DNA of 64,000 nt from Oscheius tipulae (lineage: Eukaryota; Nematoda; Chromadorea; Rhabditida; Rhabditidae): NCBI GenBank assembly GCA_037178975.1, contig JASJZH010000001.1:4506001-4570000 (forward strand). The letters are read 5' to 3'. Positions 1-15,185 of this stretch are shown here, piece by piece. The notes beneath the pieces were generated by a model. It saw only the letters and a list, made by a program, of their open reading frames with translations. It was not told the DNA's origin and did not search any database. The stretch's first letter is position 1, and each line of letters opens with the position of its first letter. A program made the translations under genes and the position numbers.

Positions 1-25
1 TCAACGAAATACCTGCATCTCTTTG

Positions 26-1797
<1,772 letters not shown>

Positions 1798-2356
1798 TTC
1801 TCTGAAAAGAGTGCATTTTGCTAGGTAAACCTAGAGAGGAGCTGTGACGAAATTGCAGAAAGAGAAAGAGAAAAAAGAATGAAACTTCAAATTCCGCGCA
1901 CATATCACACATTTGGCGGTGATTTGAATGAGTGTTTATTTTCTCATCGCTACTTTTAACGTCCTTCTTTTTGTTGTGAAGCGAATTTTGTTGCAGATAC
2001 AAGTTGCAGGCCTTTGTCTCGAAACTTAGGCTACCATCATTATATTGTGTCTCACAACGTTCCAATTATCGTCCTCTTTGATTTGACCATTAAATACCTT
2101 TTCTCCAAAATTCAATCTTGGGAGATATGTCCTACTGTTGGGAAGTGCGCTCCATTGCCAGCGAGCGCTGAAGTACGTTCGCTCGGAACGAAAACGGGGC
2201 TAAAATCATCAAAATCTTGTTCGAAAAGAATTTTGCCCATTCTTTGCTGGAATTTCTCTTTTTATTCTCTTCCAGAATATTAGCAACGGTACTCTCAATA
2301 ACCTCTCTTTATCCCGTTATTGGAACTACATCAATTTCAGACAGAATCGCGTCAAG
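1798..2356. promoter_or_regulatory. Divergent intergenic region between LETM1 and PSMC2
   Basis: About 560 bases separate the two start codons of oppositely oriented housekeeping genes, so the promoters of both must lie here or overlap. I see no clear TATA box or coding exon. Two YAG acceptor-like sites lie just upstream of the PSMC2 ATG; the sequence TCAATTTCAG is 17 nt before it and could be a trans-splice site. Confidence 0.45.
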
Positions 2357-3907
<1,551 letters not shown>

Positions 3908-5700
3908 ACTTCTTTTCGGTACTGGTCTTCACACTGTATGTACTTGTGTTTCTTTCCCCTCTATAAAATCCGGTTTATCGTTAGCTGTCTTCCGGAAAGC
4001 ATTGCATTGTGTGTGCATATACCCAAGTAAATTATTCATATTTTTAGAAGTGAAAACACGCGTTCCCCCTCTCTCTTCCTAACTTTAGAGAGTGTCTGCC
4101 CTTGGCTAATCTGCCATGTGTGGCCACAATGAGCTTGAGCATGAAAGATTCATCAGATATTAGCGCATCGGGAGGACATCAGACCAGAAAAGAGGTGTGG
4201 GAGCCCGGAAGGTCAGTGCCTTTAATCAGAAGGGCGGGCGCCCTAATTGACTTGCTGTTGCCAATCACTGCACATGTCAATCTCTAGCCTATAAGTAGCG
4301 GCCATCTTCCGTCCAGCTGACGCATCGAAAGGAGAACAGTATGCTGCTGCTCCCAGCCTCGAACAAGTATCCAGTTGCCTCTCGCGTGATTCCCCTCGAA
4401 ATTCTATCCGTCTAGAGGCGGTTGCCAAACACGGAGAGCATGCTCTCTCAGGATTCCCAGCACATCCGAGCTTAGTCCATGTCAGCTGGCACCTTCCCAT
4501 AACTATCTCTCGGGTCGCGTGCCAAGGTTACGGTATACACGGCTGTCAATGTGTGGTCAGATTGTCCGCAGGGTCGCGATTCTTCTGCTTGGTCGCCTGG
4601 CTGGGAAAAGCAATTTGGATGCGCAGGTGGCGGTAGTCTTCCACCTGTGGAGGAGATCTCTCAACGGCGGAAACCAGGGAGAAAGCTCACAGCTAATTTC
4701 ATTACGCCTTGCGTGACGGATTGGATTGTGCGCGAAACGTGCAGCCAAAACAAGATGACAGCTGCTGCTGCTCGAGAGAGACAGTACTTGAGAAAAGCTC
4801 GTGAGAGACTGGCAGCATATTGTCTTTCAGTAGTCAGATACTAAGGGACGGCCGTTTCACCTCTATGAATCGCAATAATAACATAATAAAGGCACAATTT
4901 GCCGAAGATAATGTTTCAGATTTTTTAACGTTCAGAAGTAAGCAGCTGATTATTTTTGTGTTAGAAAACCGATTAAAGACCTCGATGTGTTTTGGAGTTA
5001 GCAAACGATTTTCTGTCAAAAGGTGACAACTACAAACTTTTCCATGTTCTACAAAGTTGTAGCTAATGATCTGATACAGCTATAGGACATTAACAGTCTG
5101 TAATGCAGTTTAGGAGCCAGTAAATCTTGAGAATAACTACCCCGTAGCTCTCGAGCGAACCTTTTCTACAGGTGCGATGCTCTCAGATTCTAATAAGCAC
5201 GTCTCTAAATTATACAGAATATTTTTTCTGAGCTCTCCATCCACCGAGGTTACCTAATCCTCTTCCTAAGGCTCTGGTCAAAGTGTAAAAGGAATGAGTC
5301 AGGCTGACTCTTTCTCGTAGTCAGAATATTTCATCATTTCTTCAGGAAAGTGCAAGTTGTTTACTTTTATTTAGACCACCTGAGGTACACAACAAGTGGG
5401 CGTTATTGAAAAACAAAGAGTCAAAAAGCAGTGAGGATTTGGACCGGACATGACACCCAAGCCAGTGTACAGTAATCATTGTGACGAGGGTGTGAATTCT
5501 GTTCCCAAAAGATTCCCTCGAGGATATGTAGCCGTGGGTGGCGGCTGGTCTGTTCTCCTACGGTACTCTCTCCCTCCTTCGACCACAAAGGGGCGTGGTC
5601 ATCCCGTGCGTAGAGACACGCCTCTGTCGCTCTCACGGTCCTCCACGATCCTCCTCTGGTCCTCGACTCTTCCGCAACGCTGGCCGCTTCTTCCATTTTG
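3908..5700. other. Intergenic region upstream of the Islet gene
   Basis: About 1.8 kb without a convincing gene. Several overlapping open frames at 4100-4850 have no splice structure, no recognisable domain and inconsistent codon use. One copy of the dispersed palindromic repeat lies at 5043-5096. The region is the likely distal promoter of the Islet gene. Confidence 0.4.
5040..5096. repeat. Dispersed palindromic repeat, copy 1
   Basis: Contains GTTCTACAAAGTTGTAG, close to the palindromic core shared by at least six other places in the window (near 25.5, 29.0, 31.5, 60.8, 61.6 and 62.2 kb). The half-repeat is followed by a weaker second half. It is in intergenic DNA. Confidence 0.5.
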
Positions 5701-8700
5701 ATGCGTGGCGGTTTCGAGCGCTTTGACGTCGTGCCGCCAGGTCCTTCTGTCGATGGCGTCTGGGAGGCCGAAGAGAAGCCCAGTCCACCTAGCAGTGAGT
5801 CCTTTACCTCTCTTTGTTGGCAAACACCCTCTCCAATTTCAATTCGTAGGATTTGGTTCCCAGACAAGGTGAGAGTCAGAGACATCCGCCTCCGGATACA
5901 ACACCCTCATCACACCTAGGCAGCTTGGGAGCAGCAAATCGCACTCTATTAGGCGCTCAGCTGCTTTCTTCTAGTTCTTTTTTTCTTTTACAGGACATCT
6001 TGATTGAGTGGGTAAAGCTGACTTATCTTGCTCGGATACCTCCTTTTAGCCTTGCGGGTGTTACTCTTTTCTCCAGAGCTTTCTTTATGACCTGTTTTGA
6101 CTCAAAACTCTTGTATATGAAGTTGTCTTTTTTGAGTTTTAATCTCATAAGATCCGAACTTTTTACACCATCGTGGGGGTCCAGATTTTCGTATCCAAAA
6201 AACACTATGTTGTGGAATCAAGACAACTCGGAATATACTCACTCGCACTGCCATTCAAATTACAATTCGACTCGGCAAAATTATACGGTTGAAGAGAAAC
6301 GACTTGAGTATTTATTTCTCTATAGACGTTTGCCGGGTCCCAAAGGGCATTTTCAAGCTTAGGTATCTGCAGCAAAGCTGTGGAGTCCTGCTCAATGTTT
6401 CTGCAGATCATAATAAGCTTTAACGTTCGGACCCGAAAAAATGCTCTGACCTATTTCGACTTTATGAGATATGCACCTTGCGGATACATTCAATACGTTG
6501 GGCGGGTGAAAGGAACAGTTCCCTCTTCTCAGTCTTGTGGGTGTCATATAATGTCCCTCCGGCTCACAGTTCAATTAGGGCTACAAGCCCATTTTGTGTC
6601 CATTAGCGCCCTAAGGGTCCCTCCTAAAATGGGTGTGTGGCGGGTGTAAAAAGTCTCAGAAGGAGCTAATCAAGAGTCCTCTTTGGCTTGATATACTCTC
6701 TTGGCCTCCCTGAATTACCTAGCCCCCAGCCTTACTATTCCTCCCCGGAGAAATCAGCGCCTTCATAAAACGGATTTCAGAGCCGCCGATGGCCGTCTGC
6801 AGCTACTGTCGATTGGGTGAGTAACTGGACTGGGCGGTTGTAAAGAACAAAAGTTCCAGAAATAGCCGATCGGTTCATCCTACGAGTTCATCCGAACATG
6901 GAATTTCACGCTTCATGTCTCAAGGTAAGCATCGGACCAGAACTGAAATTCCCAACTGATCGCGTGAAGGGGGCCATTGAATATGCGGCACCACACACCT
7001 GCTACTGCTCCAAATTGTCTTCTCCTTAGGGGGTCAGTTTCGGGACACGGCAGGGCACGCGTTGTTTGGGCTTCTTTTGATGTCGTTCACACGGAAGCAA
7101 AGCGCGCGAAACTCGACACCTCACCAGGACTGACCGGAACTGTTCGGAGCGAGTTGTCGAGTTTTCGGTAACCATTGGGAGCCTCTACTGAACAAGAAAC
7201 ATACAGAAGACAATAAGTTTGATCTGTTCAACAACTGCTAGACATGGTTAGGCTAAAAAATGCTGTCTTCGCTCCACAAAATGGCTTGAACAGGGGGAAA
7301 AATAATTTCATCTACTCATAACCTGTTTTCAGTGCTCCGAATGTGGAAGTACCCTGGATGAGACATGCACAACCTTCGTGAAAGACAGCCGAACTTTCTG
7401 CAAAGACGACTATCAGAGGTAAAGGGATCAATGTTTAGGTCTGTCCCTAAGAAGAGACCAATTCGGGCTGTTTGCCTTCAAACTCGCGGGTCTCCTTTGT
7501 GACTGCGCAAATCGCGCACAGTAGACCCTCTCCTGTTCATTGACTCTGACACTAACGGAAGAGAGAGGGACCCACACCTCTCCGTCAGTTTTTGCGCCGC
7601 CACATAAAATAATAACAGAGGCGACCTTGCGCAACCGCTTCCGGTCAGGCGGTTGCGTCCTATCTCTGGTTGACCGACAAAATACCGTATCCTAGGTTAT
7701 TCGGAACGAAATGTGCGCGATGTGGACAGTTATTTGGACGCTCAGAAATGGTGATGAGGGCACGACATGCCGTCTTCCACGTCGGCTGCTTCAGCTGCGC
7801 CTCCTGTGATAAGCACCTGAATGTCGGAGACGAGTTCTTGGTAAGCTATCTATTAGTGGGTCTTGAAAAGAAGTTTAAGTTAAAAAACGAGCAGTTGCTC
7901 TGCAAAGGCGACTGTGAGAACGGTCCCGTAGCTGAACCTTCCTCCCTCCAAACCCCGAGTTTCAATGAGGATGAAGTTTGGGAAACGGGCACTATGACTT
8001 CCCTCGATCCGGCCAACAGTCCCTCCATGAGGTAAACTTCCTTTTTCTTATGGAATCCAATTCTTTAGATCCCCCAAATCGGACGACGTTCCAACCTCTG
8101 GATTCTCTTATGGCAGCAGCGGGCACTCTGGCTCAAAGAAAAAGAAGGACAAGCAGACGACGAGAGTGAGGACGGTCCTCAATGAGGCGCAGCTCAATAT
8201 ACTAAAGAAGTGCTACAATATGAATCCGAGACCAGATGCAGTTCTGAAGGAGCAACTCGTGGAAATGACAGGTATGACTTTAATCGAAAATAGGACACAA
8301 GTCTCGTAATCGATCATCTCCTCAAGCAAAACCTCTGAACTGTTACAGTGTCCTGCAAACTTATAAATCCCCAGAACAATTCCAATTTTAGGCCTCAACG
8401 CTCGAGTGATCCGCGTCTGGTTCCAAAACAAACGCTGTAAGGACAAGAAACGCCAGATCCAGTTGAAAGACTACCAGCACAGCTTGGAAAAGGTCAGAGT
8501 TTTCGGCTGTAAATCAACAGATACAACAGGTCCGACCCCTTGTCACAGCTGACAAGTCAGTGTGTGTGAGAAATGACTTGCTATTGGGGGCTCCCTCCTC
8601 CGGAAGTCTGGGCCTCTGTTTGTGTCCTCCATCCCGTAAATCCGGCCGGGGTTTCCCAAAACAAAACACTCGTTCGAGCGTGAGAAGCGTCTTATTACAG

Positions 8701-11117
8701 TAGAGTAGTAGCTATGAAAATACCGTAATCCAGAACAAACACCGTAACGGTTAATTAGTTTTGCTTGGGTCTCCGACTCGTTCGACTCTTAATTCGATCA
8801 GCGATTCGATTCGGCGGGCTGAGTGTGTGTCTCCCTTATGTTCTTTCTTCCGAAGGGATCTTACCGTAATCTCAGCTGATTTGAATTCTGCAAAATGTCA
8901 CGAGAAGGAGGCTTTTTGTTGATTTTGTGACTAGCCTGAGCTGATCCGGCCAGTTGATCGCGGCTCATCTCCTCTTGACTACTGTATCTCGACAGAGCTG
9001 AAAGAGACGCCGGTGGCAATCACATAAAGCTTGATCTAAGAAAATTACTGCCAGCCGGAGGGGGATGCTCTCTAACCGCTTGAGGACAGATGGCAGCAAT
9101 TATGTGTGTGTGTCATCATGCGCCTGTTTCGGTCGAGAGGTCGGAGGTGAACTGGCAGCTGTGTGCTGGTTAGAGCAACACCGTTTTGAAGTGCATCTCC
9201 CGTGCCATATGGACAGTGTTTACTGGGACAGAGGGAGCATTCTAGAAGGGGAAAGAGACAGGGATATCCGACACTCCCCGGATGAGCCCCCACGGGACAG
9301 TCCTTATCCGCCGGGATCAGCCACAGATCAGTCGTGTCTCTCTCCCTTGATTTGGGTACCAAAAGACAGAGAGGGAGTCTCTTGACCCTTTGGTCCTTCA
9401 AAAACAAAAGGAATGCACATGTGGTCGGGTTGACTCATCCTCTCCGAAATGCGAATGGTTCGGTTCTTGACTCTCATACACAAACCCCACATCACTTCTG
9501 ATTATTCACTTCGTACTTCGAAAACGTTCGAGTAAGAGGTTGACCCGATGCTCAAGCAAACTTTTCTCATTGACAACGGTACGAACAAAGGAAACAAGCG
9601 ATTGACATGACATGTCTGATTGAAGCAGACCAACTTTTGAATATGTTGAGCAATTTATACTTTGGATACTCATTATGTACCGGGTTTGAATTTCTCCTGA
9701 CGACAAATGCTTCAATTCAACCTGGGATTTTGACACCGATAGTCCACTAGTACTCATAAAGTAAGAAAATTCAGTTAAGTTCTCGCTTCATCCCGAAGAC
9801 CTCAAATAGGTACACTCACCGGAAGTCCATCTTGTTCTCCGAGATAGCTTAGAGAATAAATCCGATTCAGTTCTCGACTCATTCTCTAGCATCTGAATCC
9901 CAGTTCGCAACTCAGTTCCTACTTAGAAGGCGATTCGGTTTGACTCATCTCCTGACACCAAAACTGCAGAATACACCTGTGAGCCAAGGGTTAGTATAGA
10001 ATCTATAATCTGTTCTGTCTCTCCGGTCATTCAAACAGCAAGCTCTGATGATACTCATCTCCTGATACCCGATGCCCAGACTCCTTATGCTGCAATCGGT
10101 CGGGTAGTCTGCCTATTACGGGATTACCAAGTTCGCTCGCGGATTAGCCCTCCCCGAGACGTCCAGTATCAATTTCAAGCTGTCCAAACAGACGATACGG
10201 TAGTTTGGCGGGAGGAGAAGATCGGCTGGCTCGGACTAATTGGCTGTAATGGGAGAATGCGGTAATTCGCACTGTGGGCGGCCGACCCCAAAGACCAAGA
10301 CTGCTGACCGTAATGCTGTAATTTGGACCGCGATGATGGGCTCTGGTACAACAACAGACTGACTCTATTTTTTGCAGGAAAGGGCATTGTCTCATGTTCG
10401 AGCGACGGGAGTCGGACCACTGGTGGCACAAGCACCCACGACACATGTGGACAGTCTCGGTCCGCCTCTCGACATTCAGCAACACTATCAACAATGGCCT
10501 CCCATGGAACCGTATGTTCCCACGATGGTGAGTTTATTTGGGGGGCCAAGAACATCTGGAGGTGTGGGGGTTGTGTTAGTCAGAACATAAACAGCTTCCC
10601 TTATACAAACAGAAAGAAGTAGGTTACTAACTGTCTCAATTCCAAAAAAAAAGTGGGTCGTTTTCGTGACACGGGATCATAGATGATTACAGTTGAAGAA
10701 ATTGGCAGTGCGGATCTGAGATCTTTTTGTTCCCTATGGAGCTCATCGAAACATTGAATACTCACGAAGAAGCAGTAATAGTGCATCCGGTACAGTATGA
10801 ATTCGGATCATAACACTCTGTTTCAATTTTGCTGTCTGCAGAGAAAAGTGTCTAGGGGACAGCTGTGCGGCTGTCCGCAGGTGGATGGCCAGCTGGCCAC
10901 ACACCTTGACCGGGACCACAAGAGCCGCAGAACAAACAGTTGCGCCACAGCACTTGACTTATGACACAAAACACACCTGTGCTACTGTAAGACTCGGTTT
11001 TAGGGTTACGGCAGTGAGATGGAGCTCGGCTTCGGGATGCCCCCGTTCAGTGGACATGACAGCTACTCGCCACGATTACATGCTTCCGATCTGTCGTCGC
11101 CGAGCTGCAGCGAATGA
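5701..11117 (+). CDS. ISL1: Islet-type LIM-homeodomain transcription factor
   Basis: A neuronal and endodermal identity factor of the Islet class. Two LIM zinc fingers are encoded in exons 6758-6816, 6860-6924, 7333-7418, 7696-7840 and 7880-8031: [61 protein letters not shown]. The homeodomain (8069-8271 and 8392-8492) reads [52 protein letters not shown], which is diagnostic for Islet. Downstream exons are 10378-10527 and a terminal exon 11004-11117 ending PSCSE-stop. The amino end is less sure: exons 5701-5791 and 5850-5868 (only 19 nt) can be spliced in frame to 6758, giving [11 protein letters not shown] before the first LIM cysteine. If they are wrong, translation starts at 6789. Introns reach 1.9 kb, much longer than in neighbouring genes, as usual for a developmental regulator. 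Confidence 0.9.
10643..10668. repeat. Short dispersed repeat (A-run followed by GTGGTCGTTTTCG type)
   Basis: An A-rich run followed by GTGGGTCGTTTTCGTG in an Islet intron closely matches 14509-14531 (A-run, GTGGTCGTTTTCGCG) in a separate intergenic region. Two copies only were noticed; the origin is unknown. Confidence 0.35.
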
Positions 11118-12728
11118 GAAAGAGGGAGAGACAACGAATCTTCAAGCATCGTCAATAATATTGTACAGCAGAGAAATGCCAGAATAAAGCATTGCCTTTA
11201 CGTCCTTTTCTTGTCTTCCGCCTCTTGAGTACACTGTCTGAAGTATTTTCGTTCTAGTTGTTAGTCAGAACGAATCTTCAATCATCGCCAATGATATTTT
11301 TTCTGTTTTTCCATTTGGCGCGTGTGGACGTTTTATATATTTCTTTATTGCACTTGTAAAAACGGCTTTTACTTGCAATTTCCTCCAGACTCTCCACGTC
11401 CGTAGAAGAATACTGTCTAAAAGCATTGTCCTAACTGTCTACTGACACGCTATGCAGATTCTGACTCAAAGCAACATTGTCTTTCTACTGGCTCTCAATT
11501 TGTTCATAGAGTGTATCGTTTTCCTGTGCTTTTCAGAGAAATGTTCAGATATACGGCTTGAAGTTGTATGCTCTCAATAGGCTGCGCAACTTTTTAAAAA
11601 CTTGCAAATTGTGTCATGAAGTTAATCCAGTAAACTCATCTATTGCAAAATAAGGTACGTTCATGAGGCATCCTCAATATAAGGAAGAGACGTTATTATT
11701 CAAATCCTCTTCACACCCGTCTTGACATGATTATCTTTACGTCCTCAAATCCGTCAAAGCTGTTCTGATTAGGGGTCGTTTGAGACAAAGAGAGACCGAC
11801 TCTGCTGTAAGACAGCCGACTGTCAGTTGTGCGGGGCACCTGGTCTCTCTGGACTTGACGAAGGGGTCATTAGGCTCCGGACAAATGGCTTTTCATAAAT
11901 CTGCGTTACGAAAACCCGCAGTTAGTGCAGCTATTGTTTAGCCAATAAATCGCCCAAGTTACTCTTTTTTCACAAAGGAGGTCGTCAACCGAGAAAAGAG
12001 CCTGGTGGCAGCTGACCATCTCTGCCGCTATTTCTTTTCGAAGCGAATAACAGGAGGGATTGCTAAAAGCGAGGGGAATGAGAACAGAGAAAGATACGTC
12101 AAAGGATATGCCGAACTTGAGATTTGCTTGACCTTTCTTTTCCTTAACTAAGCTGCACGGTCAACGTTCCTCGATTAAGTGTCAAACTATTTCAGAGACC
12201 AAATCACCTCGCTGTCAGGAAAAATAGTGGAATATCACTAGAACCGGGGTTCAATGTGATTTTTCCAGACCTAAAGATTACAATGCCCTGATTAGCTCCT
12301 GTTGAACCGAGAAAGTACACAACAGTTTTGTTTTTCAATGACGGAAACGTGGCCTTCTGAGTGCATTCACAAACAGATCTCACAACCGAAAAACGATTTG
12401 AAAACAGGAGTACACAAAAAATATGAGACAGATCTTTGGCTGTCAAGAGAGTACTGCCTAGAAGCATTGTCCCAACAGTCTTATGTGCCCGGTGAACTGT
12501 AACTATTGGCTCCACAGAAACCAAAGATGGACTCCCCTTTCAAACTTTTTCCTTGTCTCATTTCGACAGTTTCTCGGCCTTGAACTGTTTTGTTTCTAGT
12601 CATCCTCTGCGTCACAGCGGGTCAGCCGAAGTTCGTCGACTCGAACTCGCCCAATGCTACGTCACACGCAAAACACTGGGCAGATGGGTATAAAGACAGA
12701 CTCCCGAACTTTGTGAAAACAGATCACA
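11118..12728. other. Intergenic region with short degenerate duplications
   Basis: No supported gene in 1.6 kb. Two sorts of internal similarity are visible: ACGAATCTTCAAGCATCGTC near 11138 recurs with few changes near 11271, and TACTGTCTAAAAGCATTGTC near 11411 recurs near 12452. This suggests old local duplications. The right end is the promoter of the small secreted-peptide gene. Confidence 0.4.
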
Positions 12729-12982
12729 ATGCTTCGATTTGTCTGCTTGCTTCTCCTTATCGCTGTCTCCATCTCCCAGTCACAAATTTGTAAGTTACTC
12801 TCGAAGATTCTCTGAAATTTCTCATTTTAGTGGGGATGCTCGCATCGAGTCTTTTGGGAGGAGGAATGATGGGAGGAATGTATCCAGGAATGTACGGCGG
12901 CTATGGAATGGGAATGGGAGGCTATCCAGGAATGGGATATGGTGGCTATGGAGGTTATGGTAGCTATTACGGGAAGAAATAA
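12729..12982 (+). CDS. Small secreted Gly/Tyr/Met-rich peptide
   Basis: Two exons, 12729-12789 and 12831-12982, joined across a 41-nt intron. The first exon encodes a clear signal peptide (MLRFVCLLLLIAVSISQSQ). The second encodes a low-complexity tail built from GMYPGMYGG, GMGMGGYPGM and GYGGYGGYGSYYGKK. It resembles in composition the short glycine/tyrosine-rich secreted peptides of nematodes and arthropods (antimicrobial-type or cuticle-associated), but repeats of this kind are not diagnostic, so no function is assigned. The stop codon itself forms part of an AATAAA polyadenylation signal. It runs tail to tail into the next gene with only 27 bases between the stop codons. Confidence 0.85.
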
Positions 12983-13004
12983 AGATTTCGCTGACAATAT
13001 TTAT
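12978..13004. terminator. Back-to-back polyadenylation signals in a 27-base convergent spacer
   Basis: AATAAA on the plus strand overlaps the TAA stop of the secreted-peptide gene. TTTATT at about 12999-13004 is AATAAA for the minus-strand gene, a few bases past its TAG stop at 13010-13012. The two 3' untranslated regions must therefore overlap or extend into each other's coding region. Confidence 0.6.
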
Positions 13005-13009
13005 TGAGT

Positions 13010-13755
13010 CTAGTTGCCTGTACTCCCTCTCCTCAAGGCCGTGAGACGGTAGGTCAGTAGAACCATCCAGAAGACGGTCAAGACGGCCCAGTACTTAACT
13101 TCTAAGAGGATGTGCTCGATCCATTGATGATCTTCGGTTGGCGGATGGAGATTGACTAGCGGCGGCTCGACCAGCACCTCTCCTGCGGTGATCTTGGCCA
13201 CTTTGGACTTGATCTTCTGAGCCTCGGCAGAATTTTGAGGCTGAGCAAGAGTCTTTTGCTCCTTCGGGACCTCGACAGTCTTCGTCTCCTTCGGACTCGA
13301 TTTCTTCCTTCTCTTCCGAAATTTGCAGCCAGTGCAGCCGCTCGAATTGACAGTCGTCTTCTTCTTGATCTCCGTCATCGGTTCTCTCAAGAAGACATTC
13401 CTCCAGTCCTTTTTGGTTTCCTGTCCCAACATCGGCTCCCATCGGTCCTTGTTTTTCGGCGGCAGTGGAGTTGACGGTTTCGGAGGAGTAGCAGGTCCCG
13501 AGGAGACCGAATCCGACTTCCAGACACACTTCAGATCCATCTTGTCGTCCTTCTTATAGGCGATATTCTGACCTGAGACGAGTGAGACCCCACTAATAGT
13601 TTCTTTAGTTGGTCTGGAAACTTCTTTGGATAAACATGGGGGAAGACTCACTTTTTCTCGTTAATCGAGCTCGTCTCCACCTTCGGCAGCCAGTAGCCCG
13701 TCAAAGGACGAATCTTGACCTCGACTCCGGTCTTGTCACTGCAACCGTCCGCCAT
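13010..13755 (-). CDS. Unknown tail-anchored membrane protein
   Basis: Exon 1 (13755-13652) starts MADGCSDKTGVEVKIRPL and GYWLPKVETSS. A 38-nt GT-AG intron (13614-13651) leads to exon 2, ending at TAG 13010. The spliced protein is about 236 residues. It has a Pro-rich stretch (ATPPKPSTPLPPK), a highly basic segment with a CTGC pair (GCTGCKFRKRRKKSS), a Lys/Glu region, and a single hydrophobic helix near the end (WAVLTVFWMVLLTYRL) followed by RRGSTGN. That layout fits a tail-anchored protein with a cytosolic body. I do not recognise a family. Confidence 0.75.
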
Positions 13756-15185
13756 GGATTGAAGTGGAGTCAATTGACTAATTACTTTGCATTGTAATTT
13801 GTTGTTTTTGTTTCTGTGAATTTGTTTGCAAATAAGAGTGTAGTTCCAGCAAACAGATTACAAAGAAAGTCTTCTAACTTGGCAAAAGGATTCCGTGTTC
13901 TTACAACTAGGTTCCGGAATTGTTTAGAGAAGGTACCCCGATGTCTTTTTGCATGGAAAGAGTCTTAAGACTCGCAGGCCTAACTGAAATCTCGAGCTCA
14001 GAGAGGGAAGTCAAAAGACTTTGGCTAGAAAACGAACGATCCGAATTTTCTAATTTTCAAGCATTCAAAATCCCGCGTAGTTTTTGGCGCTACCCATATT
14101 GCGATTCTAAGCTAATTTTCAGCCGACTTTTTCCTTATTGTTAGAAGCTCCACTGCAATAGAGAAATCCTAAAAGCATCTTATTATGCTCTTCAAATGTT
14201 CACGGTCGTTTTCTAGGTATAATGGTAGTATATATCATGTTTGTTGTTACGTTATATTTTCTTTCCGAATAAAACGTTATAAGTTGCTACTATTGATCGT
14301 TCTACCTGGTTTCACCAGTTCCTCTCTCTATCTTTTGTGATTGTTGCAAAGATTCGAATATGAAGAAAGATCTATCTACTCTTATAAAAGTGCTAAGGTA
14401 GCTCGAAGTTCTTTTCCCCTGTTTGACCTCGAAAACAATAAAAACGCGAATCTGAGGGGAATGGCTTTAACATAATGTTGCGAGAAATTTGACTATTACT
14501 TCTGCTTTCCAAAAAAAGTGGTCGTTTTCGCGGTTTAAACTCTGTCTGTCGTTTTAGACTCGAGAGAAGAGTTGACAGGAAGTGTCCTGGAAAATGGAAA
14601 AATGTATAAGAAGTGGTAAGTTTTATTGCCAACCGGTCGCTTACGTTGTCAGTGCGCATTTTGTAACTAGAACTGTCTTGACTTGTCGTGTCAACTCTGA
14701 TCTGGGATAACACTTGACAGAAAGGCCACAAACATTGTCAAGTATTATTCCAGGTTAGAGTTGACATGTGTCGCAGACGGACACCTTCTGCCAATTGTAA
14801 AGGTGGGATAGTAGATGGCAAGTCATCTTTGGACTCGCTCTGGGACTTTAATTTAGTCACAGTGAAGCCATCCGGCACTCTGGTTATTGGGAAGCGGCGC
14901 AGCTGCCAAGGTCAACGAACGGCGAAGATCGTCAGAGACGGCTGGTCCACCATGAACCCTTCAAATTCCCAGCCAGTTTGCTTACTGTTTGTAATGCCAT
15001 CAACTTCGCCTCGTTGCGCTCATTCCAAATCGTGGGAATATAAACTTGTACGCAATGAGATAGCCCTATCTTTGCGTATTCTCTTTTTGCGCTCGTCGAT
15101 CCATATGATCCTGTTTTGTCTCTAATTCCCCCTCCCCCCCTTTTTTTGTGATTCATCTAAAGTTCTTTTTTTCAGATTTTTAGTC
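13756..15185. other. Intergenic region with an inverted-repeat element
   Basis: No gene recognised. It contains a 31-nt imperfect inverted repeat at 14689-14766 and one copy of the GTGGTCGTTTTCG repeat at 14509-14531. The last part is the promoter and leader of ABCB7, with acceptor-like sites TTTTTTCAG and TTTTTAG just before its ATG. Confidence 0.45.
14689..14766. repeat. Inverted-repeat (hairpin/MITE-like) element, copy 1
   Basis: The left arm 14689-14719 starts TGTCAACTCTGATCTGG, and the right arm 14736-14766 ends CCAGGTTAGAGTTGACA. The 31-nt arms differ at four positions, three of which would be G-U pairs in RNA. The loop is 16 nt. Similarity to a second locus at 29351-29460 extends past the right arm (GTGTCGCAGACG, then TGTAAAGGTGGGA), so the mobile or duplicated unit is larger than the hairpin. 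Confidence 0.7.

Noticed and set aside
4100-4850. Overlapping open frames on both strands between PSMC2 and Islet
   Set aside because: They have no splice structure, domain, signal peptide or consistent codon bias, and the frames overlap each other.
5421-5885. 154-residue minus-strand open frame opposite the proposed first Islet exons
   Set aside because: The plus strand has good donor and acceptor sites and joins in frame to the LIM domain. The minus frame has no start context or domain and is probably its mirror.
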